This document shows positions 1-9,005 of a stretch of 64,000 bases of DNA, piece by piece. This stretch comes from an uncultured Roseibium sp. Its GTDB lineage: Bacteria > Pseudomonadota > Alphaproteobacteria > Rhizobiales > Stappiaceae. The first letter of the stretch is position 1; every line of letters begins with the position of its first letter. The notes under the pieces are model-generated. The model saw only the letters and a list, made by a program, of their open reading frames with translations, was not told the DNA's origin and did no database searches. Where the stretch lies: the NCBI RefSeq assembly GCF_963669205.1, contig NZ_OY769915.1, positions 6,280,501-6,344,500 on the forward strand, written 5' to 3'. The position numbers were made by a program, and so were the translations under genes.

Positions 1-185
1 TTTGAGCAAAAGTCCAGGTTAAATATAACCGGCGCGATCAATGCTGCTATGCGGTTAAAACTTGCATTTCAGGCACAAGAAATGGCAGATATAGGCGAAC
101 AATTTGCGCAACGGACCCTTAACCGGCAATTGCTATTCTTCAAATAGGTTGTCAAATCAGGGGCTTAGGCTTGGAACAATCAGGA

Positions 186-617
186 ATGACGACGCACGCG
201 GCGACGCAAACGACTGGCAAGGACGTGACCAACATACTGCGAACCGCAGGTTTGCGGCCGACGCGTCAACGGGTCTCGCTGGCAGAGTTGCTTTATTCCA
301 AAGGCGACCGTCACATCTCGGCGGAACTTCTCCACGAAGAAGCGGTTGCCGCGGACGTTCCGGTTTCCCTGGCAACGGTCTACAACACGCTGCACCAGTT
401 CACCGAAGCGGGCCTGCTTCGCGAAGTCGCCATAGACGGCAACAAGACCTACTTCGACACCAATGTTTCCGATCACCATCACTTCTTCATCGAAGGTGAG
501 AACAAGGTGATAGATATTCCGGGCGACGGTGTTGGTATTGGCGCGATCCCGGACGCTCCGGACGGCATGGAGATCGTGCGCGTGGATGTGGTCGTCAGGG
601 TGCGTGAAAAGCGCTAG
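186..617 (+). CDS. irr: Iron response regulator Irr (Fur superfamily)
   Basis: A 143-residue Fur-family regulator. The winged-helix domain covers about residues 15-85, with the recognition helix at SLATVYNTL (61-69). A histidine cluster (H97-H99, DHHHF) matches the conserved haem/metal site of Irr, and the CxxC zinc motifs of true Fur are absent. In rhizobia Irr represses haem synthesis and activates iron uptake when haem is scarce. The N-terminal GCPWHD haem motif of Bradyrhizobium Irr is missing, as in most other Irr proteins. I chose ATG 186; a TTG at 171 is possible. The neighbour is a convergent GNAT gene whose stop overlaps the end of irr. Family assignment is firm; regulation in this organism is inferred. 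Confidence 0.9.
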   Translation: MTTHAATQTTGKDVTNILRTAGLRPTRQRVSLAELLYSKGDRHISAELLHEEAVAADVPVSLATVYNTLHQFTEAGLLREVAIDGNKTYFDTNVSDHHHFFIEGENKVIDIPGDGVGIGAIPDAPDGMEIVRVDVVVRVREKR

Positions 618-1153
618 TCGCGGCCGCAGTCGAATTCATACTCGAAATAGTTGGAAGTATCGTCGTAGGCCGCGAGGTAACGCTGACCTTTCGCGGCGAA
701 TCCAAGCTTCATCAGCAGGCCGGCCGATCGCTCGTTTTCCGTATGCGTGATCGCGCAGATCATCGGCAGATCCATCACTTCCCTGACGAAGTCCAGCACG
801 GCTCCGGCCGCCTCCCTCGCATAGCCTTTGCCGCGTGCGTCCTCCAGGAATGCATAGCCGAGATCCGGAGCGTCGAGATCGTCGCGGACCACCAGGCCGC
901 ACGCACCGATCGGGGCACCGGTTTCCTTGAGCTCGACAAGCCAGAGACCGACCTTGTGCTCCGTGAAATGCGCCAGGGTCTTGGTCTCAATGAACGTCGC
1001 GGCGTCCGCGTCCGATCGGATACCGCGATCCGCGATGAAGCGGTGATAGTCCGGCTCGTTCATGAGGGTATTGTAGAAGGACGCGTCCTCGACCTTTGGC
1101 AGCCGGAAAGTCAGCCGGCCACATTCCGGAACGGGTCCGCTGGATAAACTCAA
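614..1153 (-). CDS. GNAT N-acetyltransferase, RimJ/RimL type
   Basis: A 179-residue single-domain acetyltransferase. The acetyl-CoA motif is clear: a beta strand ending in DLGYAFLED, then RGKGYA (107-112) and a helix, followed by N140 and the LGF turn (150-152). The family transfers acetyl groups from acetyl-CoA to N-termini or small molecules; the substrate cannot be told from sequence. It starts inside the last codons of nth (4-bp overlap), so it is probably co-transcribed with nth. Its 3' end overlaps that of irr by 4 bp in convergent orientation. Confidence 0.85.
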   Translation of the reverse strand: MSLSSGPVPECGRLTFRLPKVEDASFYNTLMNEPDYHRFIADRGIRSDADAATFIETKTLAHFTEHKVGLWLVELKETGAPIGACGLVVRDDLDAPDLGYAFLEDARGKGYAREAAGAVLDFVREVMDLPMICAITHTENERSAGLLMKLGFAAKGQRYLAAYDDTSNYFEYEFDCGRD

Positions 1154-1965
1154 GCGACATCACCCCTTTCGATCAGTGCCTTCGTGCGCACGGCTATCTC
1201 CGGAACCGCATCGAACAGTTCCTTTTCCGGGCTTCTGCACAGGTCATAGATGACACAGCGCCTGCATTCGGGTTTGCGCGCCTTGCAGATATAGCGTCCG
1301 TGGAGGATCAGCCAGTGATGCGCATGAAGCGAAAATTCCCTCGGAACTGCGCGTTCCATGGCCTTTTCGACATCGAGCGGCGTCTTGCCCGGTGCAATGC
1401 CGATCCTGTTGCCGAGACGGAAGAGATGCGTATCGACGGCAATCGTCGGATGGCCGAAATAGATGTTGAGGACAACGTTGGCGGTCTTCCGGCCGACGCC
1501 CGGTAATTTTTCCAGCGCGTCCCTGTCTTCGGGCACGGTGCCGCCGTGATCCCGGATCAGCTGCTCGGACAGGAGGACGACGTTTTTTGCCTTGTTCTTG
1601 TAAAGGCCGATCGTCTTGATTTCGTCCCGGACCCGGTCTTCGCCGAGCGCGAGCATTTTCTCTGGCGTGTCGGCGATCTGGAAAAGGGTCTTTGTCGCCC
1701 GGTTCACGCCGACATCGGTTGCCTGTGCCGACAGGACCACGGCGACCAGCAGCGTGAAGGCGTTGACGTAGTCAAGTTCTCCCTCCGGTTCGGGGTTGTC
1801 CGCGTGAAACCTCTGGAAAATCGCGTAGGTCTCGGCCTTGTTGTAGCGCGAGCGCTTGAGCACCTTGCCGGGATTGTCCACGGAAGGGGCCGTCTTTCCG
1901 GACTGCTTCGATTTGGCAGGCCGTTTTTGGGATTTGCGGGTGGCGGGGCTCTTTGCTTGGGTCAT
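1150..1965 (-). CDS. nth: Endonuclease III (DNA glycosylase/AP lyase)
   Basis: A 271-residue base-excision repair enzyme removing oxidised pyrimidines. The helix-hairpin-helix LPGVGRKTANVVL carries the catalytic lysine (K160), and VDTH holds the catalytic aspartate (D178). Four cysteines (C227, C234, C237, C243) have the C-x6-C-x2-C-x5-C spacing of the 4Fe-4S loop. A basic, probably disordered N-terminal tail of about 40 residues precedes the fold. ATG 1965 has GAGG a few bases upstream; upstream ATGs at 1989 and 2001 would overlap the divergent DUF2244 gene. All catalytic and cluster residues are present, so the enzyme should be active. Confidence 0.95.
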   Translation of the reverse strand: MTQAKSPATRKSQKRPAKSKQSGKTAPSVDNPGKVLKRSRYNKAETYAIFQRFHADNPEPEGELDYVNAFTLLVAVVLSAQATDVGVNRATKTLFQIADTPEKMLALGEDRVRDEIKTIGLYKNKAKNVVLLSEQLIRDHGGTVPEDRDALEKLPGVGRKTANVVLNIYFGHPTIAVDTHLFRLGNRIGIAPGKTPLDVEKAMERAVPREFSLHAHHWLILHGRYICKARKPECRRCVIYDLCRSPEKELFDAVPEIAVRTKALIERGDVA

Positions 1966-1973
1966 GAACCCTC

Positions 1974-1987
1974 TATAATCAGACCTC
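1974..1987 (+). promoter_or_regulatory. Candidate -10 box of a leaderless promoter
   Basis: A perfect TATAAT lies at 1974-1979, 8 bases before the ATG at 1988, and there is no Shine-Dalgarno sequence before that ATG. A transcript starting 6-7 bases after the -10 box would be leaderless or nearly so. A weak -35 (TTGCTT, 1953-1958) lies 15 bases upstream, inside the start of nth. Confidence 0.4.
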
Positions 1988-2521
1988 ATGAGCGAGAACA
2001 ATCCGAATTCCGAGAATTATGACCGGACTGACGATCTGGACCGGCCTTTTTTCACGGCCGTGCTGACGCCGCACCGGTCGCTGGGACCGAACGGGTTCAT
2101 GATCCTGATGCTGTGTTTCGGCGCGGTCAGCTTTGTCGCCGGCATTTTGTTCTGGAGCATTGGCGCCTGGCCGGTCTTCGGCTTTTTCGGTCTCGACATC
2201 GCGCTGCTCTGGTTTGCCTTCCGAATGAACTACAAGTCCGCACGGACCCATGAGGAAGTGATTGTCTCCCGCAACGAACTGATCATCCGAAAGGTCGGGC
2301 CGGGAAAACGCTATCAGGAGTTCCGCTTCAATCCCTTCTGGGTGCGGCTCTCGATCGACCGGATCGAGGACGAGGGTGTCGTCAAGATCACGCTGACGAG
2401 CCGCGGCGAAAGTGTTGATCTGGGCAACTTCCTCAACCCGGACGACAGGACCACCTTTGCCGGCGCCATGGCCAACGCCCTTTCGGTCGCGAAAGCCGGG
2501 GGCGTTCAGGCGACGTCCTGA
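1988..2521 (+). CDS. DUF2244 family integral membrane protein
   Basis: A 177-residue protein with two transmembrane helices (about 35-57 and 59-80) and a C-terminal cytoplasmic domain containing the family's conserved strand pattern (YKSARTHEEVIVS, then FNPFWVRLSI at 114-123). DUF2244 proteins are common in Alphaproteobacteria, often next to nth or cytochrome oxidase genes; no biochemical role is established. It is divergent from nth with only 22 bp between the start codons. Its 3' end overlaps the convergent MFS gene by 16 bp. The absent Shine-Dalgarno and close TATAAT suggest leaderless translation. Confidence 0.85.
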   Translation: MSENNPNSENYDRTDDLDRPFFTAVLTPHRSLGPNGFMILMLCFGAVSFVAGILFWSIGAWPVFGFFGLDIALLWFAFRMNYKSARTHEEVIVSRNELIIRKVGPGKRYQEFRFNPFWVRLSIDRIEDEGVVKITLTSRGESVDLGNFLNPDDRTTFAGAMANALSVAKAGGVQATS

Positions 2522-3693
2522 ACAGGTGCGGGTCTCATCCGGAACGTTGCCATCAAGATCAGCAGAGCCACCACCGAGGATCCGGCGGCAACATAGAGCA
2601 CGGTCTTGAAATCCGTTGCACTGGCGATAATCCCCATCGAGATGCTGCCGATCATGCCGCCCAGGAACAGGCTGTTCATGTAAACGGCGGTCGCGCGTCC
2701 GGGCCGGTCGGGCGCGAAGCTCTGCACGTAGCTGATCGAGACACCTGCAAAAAGCCCGTAATAGGCACCCTCAACCACCGATGCGGCCATGACATGCCAG
2801 AATTCGCTGACCTGAGCGAACAGGATCATGCTGGTCGGTGCCAGAATGGCCGCGATCATCAGAACCTGCCGGATGCCGATGCGTTCCGCCAGTCGAACGG
2901 ACCAGAAGATCATGAACACCTCGACCACGCACTTGACCGACAGGGACAGCCCGGGCGTTGAGCCGGGCAGACCGATCTCCTTCACGAAAAACAGCGGCAT
3001 TGCGGAGACAAAAAGCGTATTCGTGATAATGAAGCCGAGGCAGGTCAGTCCCGCAATCAGCAAGCCCCAATTGACGGGGTCTTTGGCGGCATCGTCCTCT
3101 TTCCTGCGTTCGGATCTGAAGCCGGTGGGCACCGTGATCCACGCGAGAACCAGGAAACAGACACCGACAGCGCAGGCGCTCAGGAACGTGGGCCCGAAGC
3201 CGAACAGGGAGACCAGGGTAAAGGACGCCGCCGGCCCGATCATCCAGGCAAGGGACACCATCATGCGGAGCCAGGAATTGATCCGCGCGACGTCGAGCCC
3301 GTTCTGTTCAGCGTGGAGGCGCGCGTAGGTGAAAATCGTGCCCGACCCCATATTGGCAAGGCTCATCAGGGGCGCAACCAGAAGAACCAGCATCAACAGG
3401 CCGGACACCTGCGTCAGCAGCGATGTCGCCACGATGAAGGCAGATATCGAGATCAGAAGCAGCCGCTTGACCGGAAAGCCGTGGTCGAGCCGCTCTCCCG
3501 CCCATCTGTTGGCGATCAGGGTCAGTGGCATCACCAGACCCGTGTAGAACCCGACCTGCCATGGACTGGACCCGAGACCCTCAACGATGAAAAAGCTCAT
3601 CAGGGGGATGAGCGCGGATGCGCCCAGGCTCTTGATGAACTGCAAGAGCATGATCAGCAACACCTGTCGGGGGAGTTGCGTTAAGGAATACAT
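2506..3693 (-). CDS. Major facilitator superfamily transporter
   Basis: A 395-residue polytopic inner-membrane protein with about 12 hydrophobic helices in two six-helix halves. The central cytoplasmic loop is basic (SERRKEDDAAKD). The arrangement and a small N-terminal region fit the MFS_1-like group that includes sugar efflux and phenylpropionate permeases, but no substrate signature is visible. It lies downstream of mutS on the same strand with about 80 bp between, so it may be a separate unit. The 3' end overlaps the DUF2244 gene. I am confident of the fold, not the substrate. Confidence 0.85.
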   Translation of the reverse strand: MYSLTQLPRQVLLIMLLQFIKSLGASALIPLMSFFIVEGLGSSPWQVGFYTGLVMPLTLIANRWAGERLDHGFPVKRLLLISISAFIVATSLLTQVSGLLMLVLLVAPLMSLANMGSGTIFTYARLHAEQNGLDVARINSWLRMMVSLAWMIGPAASFTLVSLFGFGPTFLSACAVGVCFLVLAWITVPTGFRSERRKEDDAAKDPVNWGLLIAGLTCLGFIITNTLFVSAMPLFFVKEIGLPGSTPGLSLSVKCVVEVFMIFWSVRLAERIGIRQVLMIAAILAPTSMILFAQVSEFWHVMAASVVEGAYYGLFAGVSISYVQSFAPDRPGRATAVYMNSLFLGGMIGSISMGIIASATDFKTVLYVAAGSSVVALLILMATFRMRPAPVQDVA

Positions 3694-3771
3694 TGTCGGA
3701 ATCGCCGCAAGTGGTAGGGTCGGGCGGAGAGCCTAATCCCCTCTGCGGGCCGGGTCACGCAAAAAGAGCAG

Positions 3772-6492
3772 TCATTCCTCGATGCGCGTCTGCAGTGTCT
3801 TCAGCCTGTACAGTGCCTCAAGCGCTTCTCTCGGGGTCATGTCGTCCGGATCGATGTCTTCCAGCGCCGTCACGACCGGATCGGGTTCGTTTGCCGGGCC
3901 TCCGGCGCTGGGCGGCGCTGCTGCGACGCTGGCAAACAGCGGCAGTTCGTCGATCAGGCTTTCCGCCGGCGAGCGCCGGTCCTGTTCTTCCAGCTGGCCC
4001 AGCACCTGTTTTGACCGTTCGACGACCTTCGCCGGCAAACCGGCGAGTTTGGCCACCTGGATACCGTAAGAACGGTCGGCAGCGCCGGGCACGATTTCGT
4101 GCAGGAAGATGACCTCGCCGTTCCACTCCTTGACGGAGACGGTCGCATTCGACAGCCGGTCAAGCTTGGCCGAGAGCGCGGTCAGTTCGTGATAGTGGGT
4201 CGCAAACAGCGCCCGGGACCTGTTGACCTCGTGCAGGTGCTCGATCGTCGCCCAGGCAATCGACAGGCCGTCGAAGGTGGCGGTTCCGCGCCCGATCTCA
4301 TCGAGGATCACCAGCGACCGGTCGCCTGCCTGATTGAGGATGGCGGCGGTTTCCACCATTTCGACCATGAATGTCGACCGGCCCCGCGCAAGATCGTCAG
4401 CCGCACCGACACGGGAAAACAGCCGGTCGACAATGCCGATATGTGCCTCTGTCGCCGGCACGAAAGACCCCATCTGGGCGAGGACCGCGATCAGGGCGTT
4501 CTGGCGCAGGAAGGTCGATTTACCGGCCATGTTGGGACCGGTGATCAGCCAGATATGGCCGGTTTCCTCCGATGCATCAGGTCCGAGATTGGCGTCGTTG
4601 GCGACAAAGCTGTCACCGCCCGATGACCTGAGCGCACGTTCCACGACAGGGTGGCGGCCACCCTTGATGTCGAAGGCGCGGCTGTCATCGACAACCGGCC
4701 TGGCATAGTTTTCATCCTGGGCGAGTTTCGCAAGCGCCGCGGAGACGTCCAGCACGCTGAGACCCTGCGCAGCGGCCTTGATCGCGTTGCCCGTTTCGAT
4801 GATTGCCTGCGCCAGCTGCTCGAAGATCTCCAGTTCGATGGCAAGCGCCCGCTCGCCCGCACTGGCAATCTTCGATTCCAGATCCGCCAGCTCTGTGGTG
4901 GTGAAGCGCATGGCACCGGCCATCGTCTGCCGGTGAATGAACCGTGCCGGATCGGCGGTCAGTTTTTCCGTCTGGGCGGTCGGGGCTTCGATGAACCAGC
5001 CGAGCACATTGTTGTGTTTGATTTTCAGGGACCGGAGGCCGAGTTCCTCGGAATAGTCCGCCTGCAGCTTCGCGATGACCTTGCGGCTCTCGTCGCGCAG
5101 CGCGCGCAACTCATCGAGATCGGAGCTGTAGCCGGTGGCGATGAACCCGCCGTCCCGTTTCAGGAGCGGCGGCTCGTCCCTGATCGCCGAAACAAGCTGA
5201 TCGCCGAGAGCGTGTGGCGCTTGCTCGAGGCTTTGCCGGGCCTCGGTGATTTCGGCGGGAATGTCTCCGATCCGGGTCTCGTCGAGAACCGCGCGTGCGG
5301 CCGCGAGACCCTGGGCGACGCTGAGGATATCGCGAGGCCCGCCGCGATTGAGTGCAATCCGGGAGAGCGCCCGCGCCATGTCGGGTGCGCCTTTCAGCGT
5401 CTGGCGCAATCCTTCGCGCATGATTTCGTTGGTCAGGAAGTAGGCAACTGAATCGTGCCGTTGCTGGATGGCGCCGACATCGACCAGCGGCCCGGCGAGG
5501 CGGCTGGCCAAGAGGCGCGACCCGCCTCCGGTGACCGTCCTGTCGACGGTGGCGAGCAGAGACCCCTGCTTCTCTCCGGACAGCGTGCGCGCAAGTTCCA
5601 GATTGGCCCGTGTTGCCGGGTCGATCAGCATGCGGCCCGCCCAGGCCTCGCGCATCGGCGGATCGAGCGGCGGGCGTTCGCCCAGCTGCGTGCGTTCGAT
5701 ATAGGACAGGATCCCGGCGGCGGCCGAAAGTTCCGCCCGGCTGAAGGTTCCGTATCCGTCGAGGGTCTTCACGCCGAAATACTGACCCAGCCGGTCGCTG
5801 GCTGTCGAGCTGTCGAAAAAGGCGCGCGGGACCGGTGAGAGGGCGCTTCCCGATTGCTCCGCGACAAGGCGAAGCTCGCTCTCCTGCAGGAGCGTATCGG
5901 CAAGGATCAGTTCGCGCGGCGATACCTGTGCCAGGTCGGCGGCAAGGCGCTGCTGGTCCGTTTCCGAAACCTGGAACGACCCCGTCGACATGTCGATCCA
6001 CGCGAGACCGAAAACGGCATCGTTGCCCAAGGACCCGCCCTTCAGACGGGTCAACGCCATGAGATAATTGTTTGTTCCCGCGTCCAGCAGGCGTTCTTCG
6101 GTGAGTGTTCCAGGCGTGACCAGGCGCACCACGTCCCGGCGCACCACGGATTTCGAGCCGCGTTTTTTCGCTTCGGCCGGATCCTCGGTCTGCTCGCAGA
6201 CGGAAACCCTGTGTCCCTTCGCGATGAGTTTTTGCAGGTAGTCGTCGGCGGCATGGACCGGTACGCCGCACATCGGAATGTCGGCGCCCTGGTGCTTGCC
6301 GCGCTTGGTGAGCGTGATGCCGAGGGCCTGGGAGGCAATTTCCGCATCCTCGAAAAACAGTTCGTAGAAATCGCCCATCCGGTAGAACAGCAGGCTGTCC
6401 GGACTGGCGGACTTGATCTCCATAAACTGGGCCATCATCGGCGTGACCTTCTGGTCTGCCGGGGCGATTTTCTGCGCGCTCTGTTCACTCAT
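3772..6492 (-). CDS. mutS: DNA mismatch repair protein MutS
   Basis: A 906-residue MutS. The mismatch-reading Phe-x-Glu motif is present near the N-terminus (GDFYELF, F42/E44). The core and clamp domains follow, then the ATPase with Walker A GPNMAGKST near residue 650, Walker B DEIGRGTATFDG and the FATHYHEL segment. The C-terminus has the short helical dimerisation tail. ATG 6492 begins MSEQSAQK; the frame stays open further upstream to 6696, but that extension overlaps the divergent maeB and does not look coding. mutL is not in the window. In rhizobia mutS is often beside glnD; here glnD is about 50 kb away. Confidence 0.96.
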   Translation of the reverse strand: MSEQSAQKIAPADQKVTPMMAQFMEIKSASPDSLLFYRMGDFYELFFEDAEIASQALGITLTKRGKHQGADIPMCGVPVHAADDYLQKLIAKGHRVSVCEQTEDPAEAKKRGSKSVVRRDVVRLVTPGTLTEERLLDAGTNNYLMALTRLKGGSLGNDAVFGLAWIDMSTGSFQVSETDQQRLAADLAQVSPRELILADTLLQESELRLVAEQSGSALSPVPRAFFDSSTASDRLGQYFGVKTLDGYGTFSRAELSAAAGILSYIERTQLGERPPLDPPMREAWAGRMLIDPATRANLELARTLSGEKQGSLLATVDRTVTGGGSRLLASRLAGPLVDVGAIQQRHDSVAYFLTNEIMREGLRQTLKGAPDMARALSRIALNRGGPRDILSVAQGLAAARAVLDETRIGDIPAEITEARQSLEQAPHALGDQLVSAIRDEPPLLKRDGGFIATGYSSDLDELRALRDESRKVIAKLQADYSEELGLRSLKIKHNNVLGWFIEAPTAQTEKLTADPARFIHRQTMAGAMRFTTTELADLESKIASAGERALAIELEIFEQLAQAIIETGNAIKAAAQGLSVLDVSAALAKLAQDENYARPVVDDSRAFDIKGGRHPVVERALRSSGGDSFVANDANLGPDASEETGHIWLITGPNMAGKSTFLRQNALIAVLAQMGSFVPATEAHIGIVDRLFSRVGAADDLARGRSTFMVEMVETAAILNQAGDRSLVILDEIGRGTATFDGLSIAWATIEHLHEVNRSRALFATHYHELTALSAKLDRLSNATVSVKEWNGEVIFLHEIVPGAADRSYGIQVAKLAGLPAKVVERSKQVLGQLEEQDRRSPAESLIDELPLFASVAAAPPSAGGPANEPDPVVTALEDIDPDDMTPREALEALYRLKTLQTRIEE

Positions 6493-6627
6493 GTGAAATA
6501 CGTAGCAAACCTTGGCCGTCATTCCACAAAAGGGGTATGCCATCTTGGCTTGAGGCTTCATTTTCCAGGGGATAAGGTCAGGTCCCCGCCTCATCAAGAA
6601 GTGCGACGAAGAGGAAACGCCCGCGCC

Positions 6628-8910
6628 ATGTCCACCGATAAGTCTTCGCCGAAAACAAGTATCAGTTTTACCGACCAGGAAGCGCTGCAATTTCACCAGG
6701 AGGGCCGCCCCGGAAAACTGGAAGTCACGCCGACCAAACCGATGGCGACGCAGCGCGACCTGTCGCTCGCCTATTCGCCGGGCGTCGCCGTTCCGGTGCT
6801 GGCGATCGCGGAAGATCCGAGCCGCGCATATGACTACACTACCAAGGGAAATCTCGTCGCCGTGATTTCCAACGGCTCCGCGATCCTCGGTCTCGGCAAT
6901 CTCGGTGCACTCGCCTCCAAGCCGGTCATGGAGGGCAAGTCGGTTCTGTTCAAGCGGTTCGCCGACGTCGATTCCATAGATCTGGAGGTCGAAACCCAGG
7001 ACGTGGAGGAATTCATCAATTCCGTCCGCTATCTCGGCCCCTCATTCGGCGGCATCAACCTGGAAGACATCAAGGCACCGGATTGTTTCATCATCGAGCA
7101 GCGCCTGCGCGAACTGATGGACATTCCCGTTTTCCATGACGACCAGCACGGCACGGCGATCATCGCCGCCGCCGGGCTCTTCAATGCATTGCATCTGACC
7201 GGCCGCGACATGAAAACGACCAAGGTCGTCTGCAACGGTGCCGGTGCTGCGGGCATTGCCTGCATCGAACTCGTCAAGGCGATGGGCATTCCGCACGACA
7301 ACATCACTCTGTGCGACACCAAGGGCGTGATCTACAAGGGCCGTGCGGAAGGCATGAACCAGTGGAAGTCCGCGCATGCCATCGAAACCTCCGACCGCTC
7401 GCTCTATGACGCGATGAAGGGGGCGGACGTCTTCTTCGGGGTGTCGGTCAAGGGTGCCCTGACGCCGGACATGCTGCGTGTCATGGCACCGAACCCGATC
7501 ATTTTTGCCATGGCGAACCCCGACCCGGAGATCACCCCGGAAGAGGCCGCCGCCGTCCGCGACGACGCCATTGTCGCGACGGGCCGCTCGGACTATCCGA
7601 ACCAGGTCAACAACGTGCTCGGCTTTCCCTATATTTTCCGCGGCGCGCTCGACGTCCATGCAACCACGATCAATGACGACATGAAGGTTGCCTGCGCCCA
7701 GGCGCTTGCACAGCTCGCCCGCGAGGAAGTGCCCGACGAGGTCGCGGCTGCCTATCGCGGCAACCGGCCGAAATTCGGCCCCGAATACATCATTCCCGTC
7801 CCGTTTGATCCGCGGCTGATCAGCGCCATCCCGCCCGCCGTTGCCCAGGCGGCGATGGATTCGGGCGTTGCCAAGCGTCCGATCGTCGACATGGAAGCCT
7901 ACAAGCTCCAGCTGTCCGCCCGGCGCGACCCGATCGCCGGCACGCTGCAGCGGATCTTCAGCAAGGTGCGTCAGCAGCCGAAACGTGTGGTCTTTGCGGA
8001 AGGCGAGGAAGAACCGGTGATCCGCGCGGCGGCGGCTTTTGCCGCTCAGGGCCTTGGCGAAGCAATTCTGATCGGCCGGGAAGACGAGATCACCAACATG
8101 GCGCACCAGGCGGGTGTCGATATCGACCGTACCGGTATCTCCATTCAAAATGCGCGCCTGTCAGACCGCAACGCCGATTATGCGCAATATCTTTATGGCC
8201 GCCTGCAGCGGCGCGGCTACCTGCTGCGTGACTGCCAGCGGATGGTCAACAACGACCGGAACTACTGGGGCGCGATCATGGTTGCCCGGGGTGATGCGGA
8301 TGCCATGGTCACCGGCTTGACCCGGAACTATTCAGTGGCGCTCGACACGGTGAAGGCGACCATCGACCCGAAACCGGGTCACAGGGTTATCGGCGTTTCC
8401 CTTGCCCTTGTGCGCGGCCGCAACGTCGTGATCGCCGATACGGCCGTCATCGACATGCCCAATTCGGAAGAACTGGCCGACATTGCCGAGGAGGCCGCCC
8501 ATGTTGCGCGCAAACTCGGCTATGAGCCGCGCGTCGCGATGCTGGCCTATTCCACCTTCGGCCATCCGCGCGGCGAGCGGTCAGAGAAAGTCATCGAGGC
8601 GGTCAAGATCCTCGATCGCCGCCGGGTGGATTTCGAATATGACGGCGACATGGCCGCGGATGTTGCCCTGAACATGGACCGGATGGCGGCCTATCCGTTC
8701 TGCCGGCTCTCCGGACCCGCCAACGTGCTGGTCATGCCCGCCTTCCACTCCGCATCGATCTCCACCAAGATGCTGCAGGAACTCGGCGGTGCCACCGTCA
8801 TCGGCCCGCTGCTCACGGGCTTCGACAAGTCCATCCAGATCCTTCCCATCGGCGCGAAGGACAGCGACATCGTCAACATGGCCGCTATCGCCGCCTACAA
8901 CGTGTCGTGA
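6628..8910 (+). CDS. maeB: NADP-dependent malic enzyme with phosphotransacetylase-like C-terminus
   Basis: A 760-residue two-domain enzyme of the MaeB/Tme type. Residues 1 to about 425 are the malic enzyme: YSPGVAVP, the metal site DIPVFHDDQHGTA and the dinucleotide-binding loop CNGAGAAGIA. From about residue 430 a phosphate acetyltransferase-like domain begins (RVVFAEGEEEPVIRAAA) and runs to the end. It decarboxylates malate to pyruvate with NAD(P) reduction. The PTA-like region of rhizobial malic enzymes is not needed for catalysis and is thought to be regulatory. The chosen ATG at 6628 matches family N-termini; the frame is open further upstream only because it crosses mutS antisense. Confidence 0.95.
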   Translation: MSTDKSSPKTSISFTDQEALQFHQEGRPGKLEVTPTKPMATQRDLSLAYSPGVAVPVLAIAEDPSRAYDYTTKGNLVAVISNGSAILGLGNLGALASKPVMEGKSVLFKRFADVDSIDLEVETQDVEEFINSVRYLGPSFGGINLEDIKAPDCFIIEQRLRELMDIPVFHDDQHGTAIIAAAGLFNALHLTGRDMKTTKVVCNGAGAAGIACIELVKAMGIPHDNITLCDTKGVIYKGRAEGMNQWKSAHAIETSDRSLYDAMKGADVFFGVSVKGALTPDMLRVMAPNPIIFAMANPDPEITPEEAAAVRDDAIVATGRSDYPNQVNNVLGFPYIFRGALDVHATTINDDMKVACAQALAQLAREEVPDEVAAAYRGNRPKFGPEYIIPVPFDPRLISAIPPAVAQAAMDSGVAKRPIVDMEAYKLQLSARRDPIAGTLQRIFSKVRQQPKRVVFAEGEEEPVIRAAAAFAAQGLGEAILIGREDEITNMAHQAGVDIDRTGISIQNARLSDRNADYAQYLYGRLQRRGYLLRDCQRMVNNDRNYWGAIMVARGDADAMVTGLTRNYSVALDTVKATIDPKPGHRVIGVSLALVRGRNVVIADTAVIDMPNSEELADIAEEAAHVARKLGYEPRVAMLAYSTFGHPRGERSEKVIEAVKILDRRRVDFEYDGDMAADVALNMDRMAAYPFCRLSGPANVLVMPAFHSASISTKMLQELGGATVIGPLLTGFDKSIQILPIGAKDSDIVNMAAIAAYNVS

Positions 8911-8934
8911 GGGTTGGCACTTTTCGAGCTAAAG

Positions 8935-8981
8935 GGCTCCCCGATCCCGGCTCTGCGCTTTGCTTGGCCGGGATGACGAGG
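8935..8981. repeat. Palindromic intergenic repeat, left of the IS element
   Basis: A REP-like unit beginning GGCTCCCCGATCCCGG and ending CCGGGATGACGAG, with a 7-bp CCCGGC/GCCGGG type stem. A related copy lies at 10161-10202 in inverted orientation beyond the IS110 element. Confidence 0.65.
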
Positions 8982-9005
8982 GTGAGATTGGACTCAATTG
9001 CGTCA

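Noticed and set aside
1..170. Search for a gene before irr
   Set aside because: No open frame with a ribosome site; short frames there end quickly and show no codon bias.
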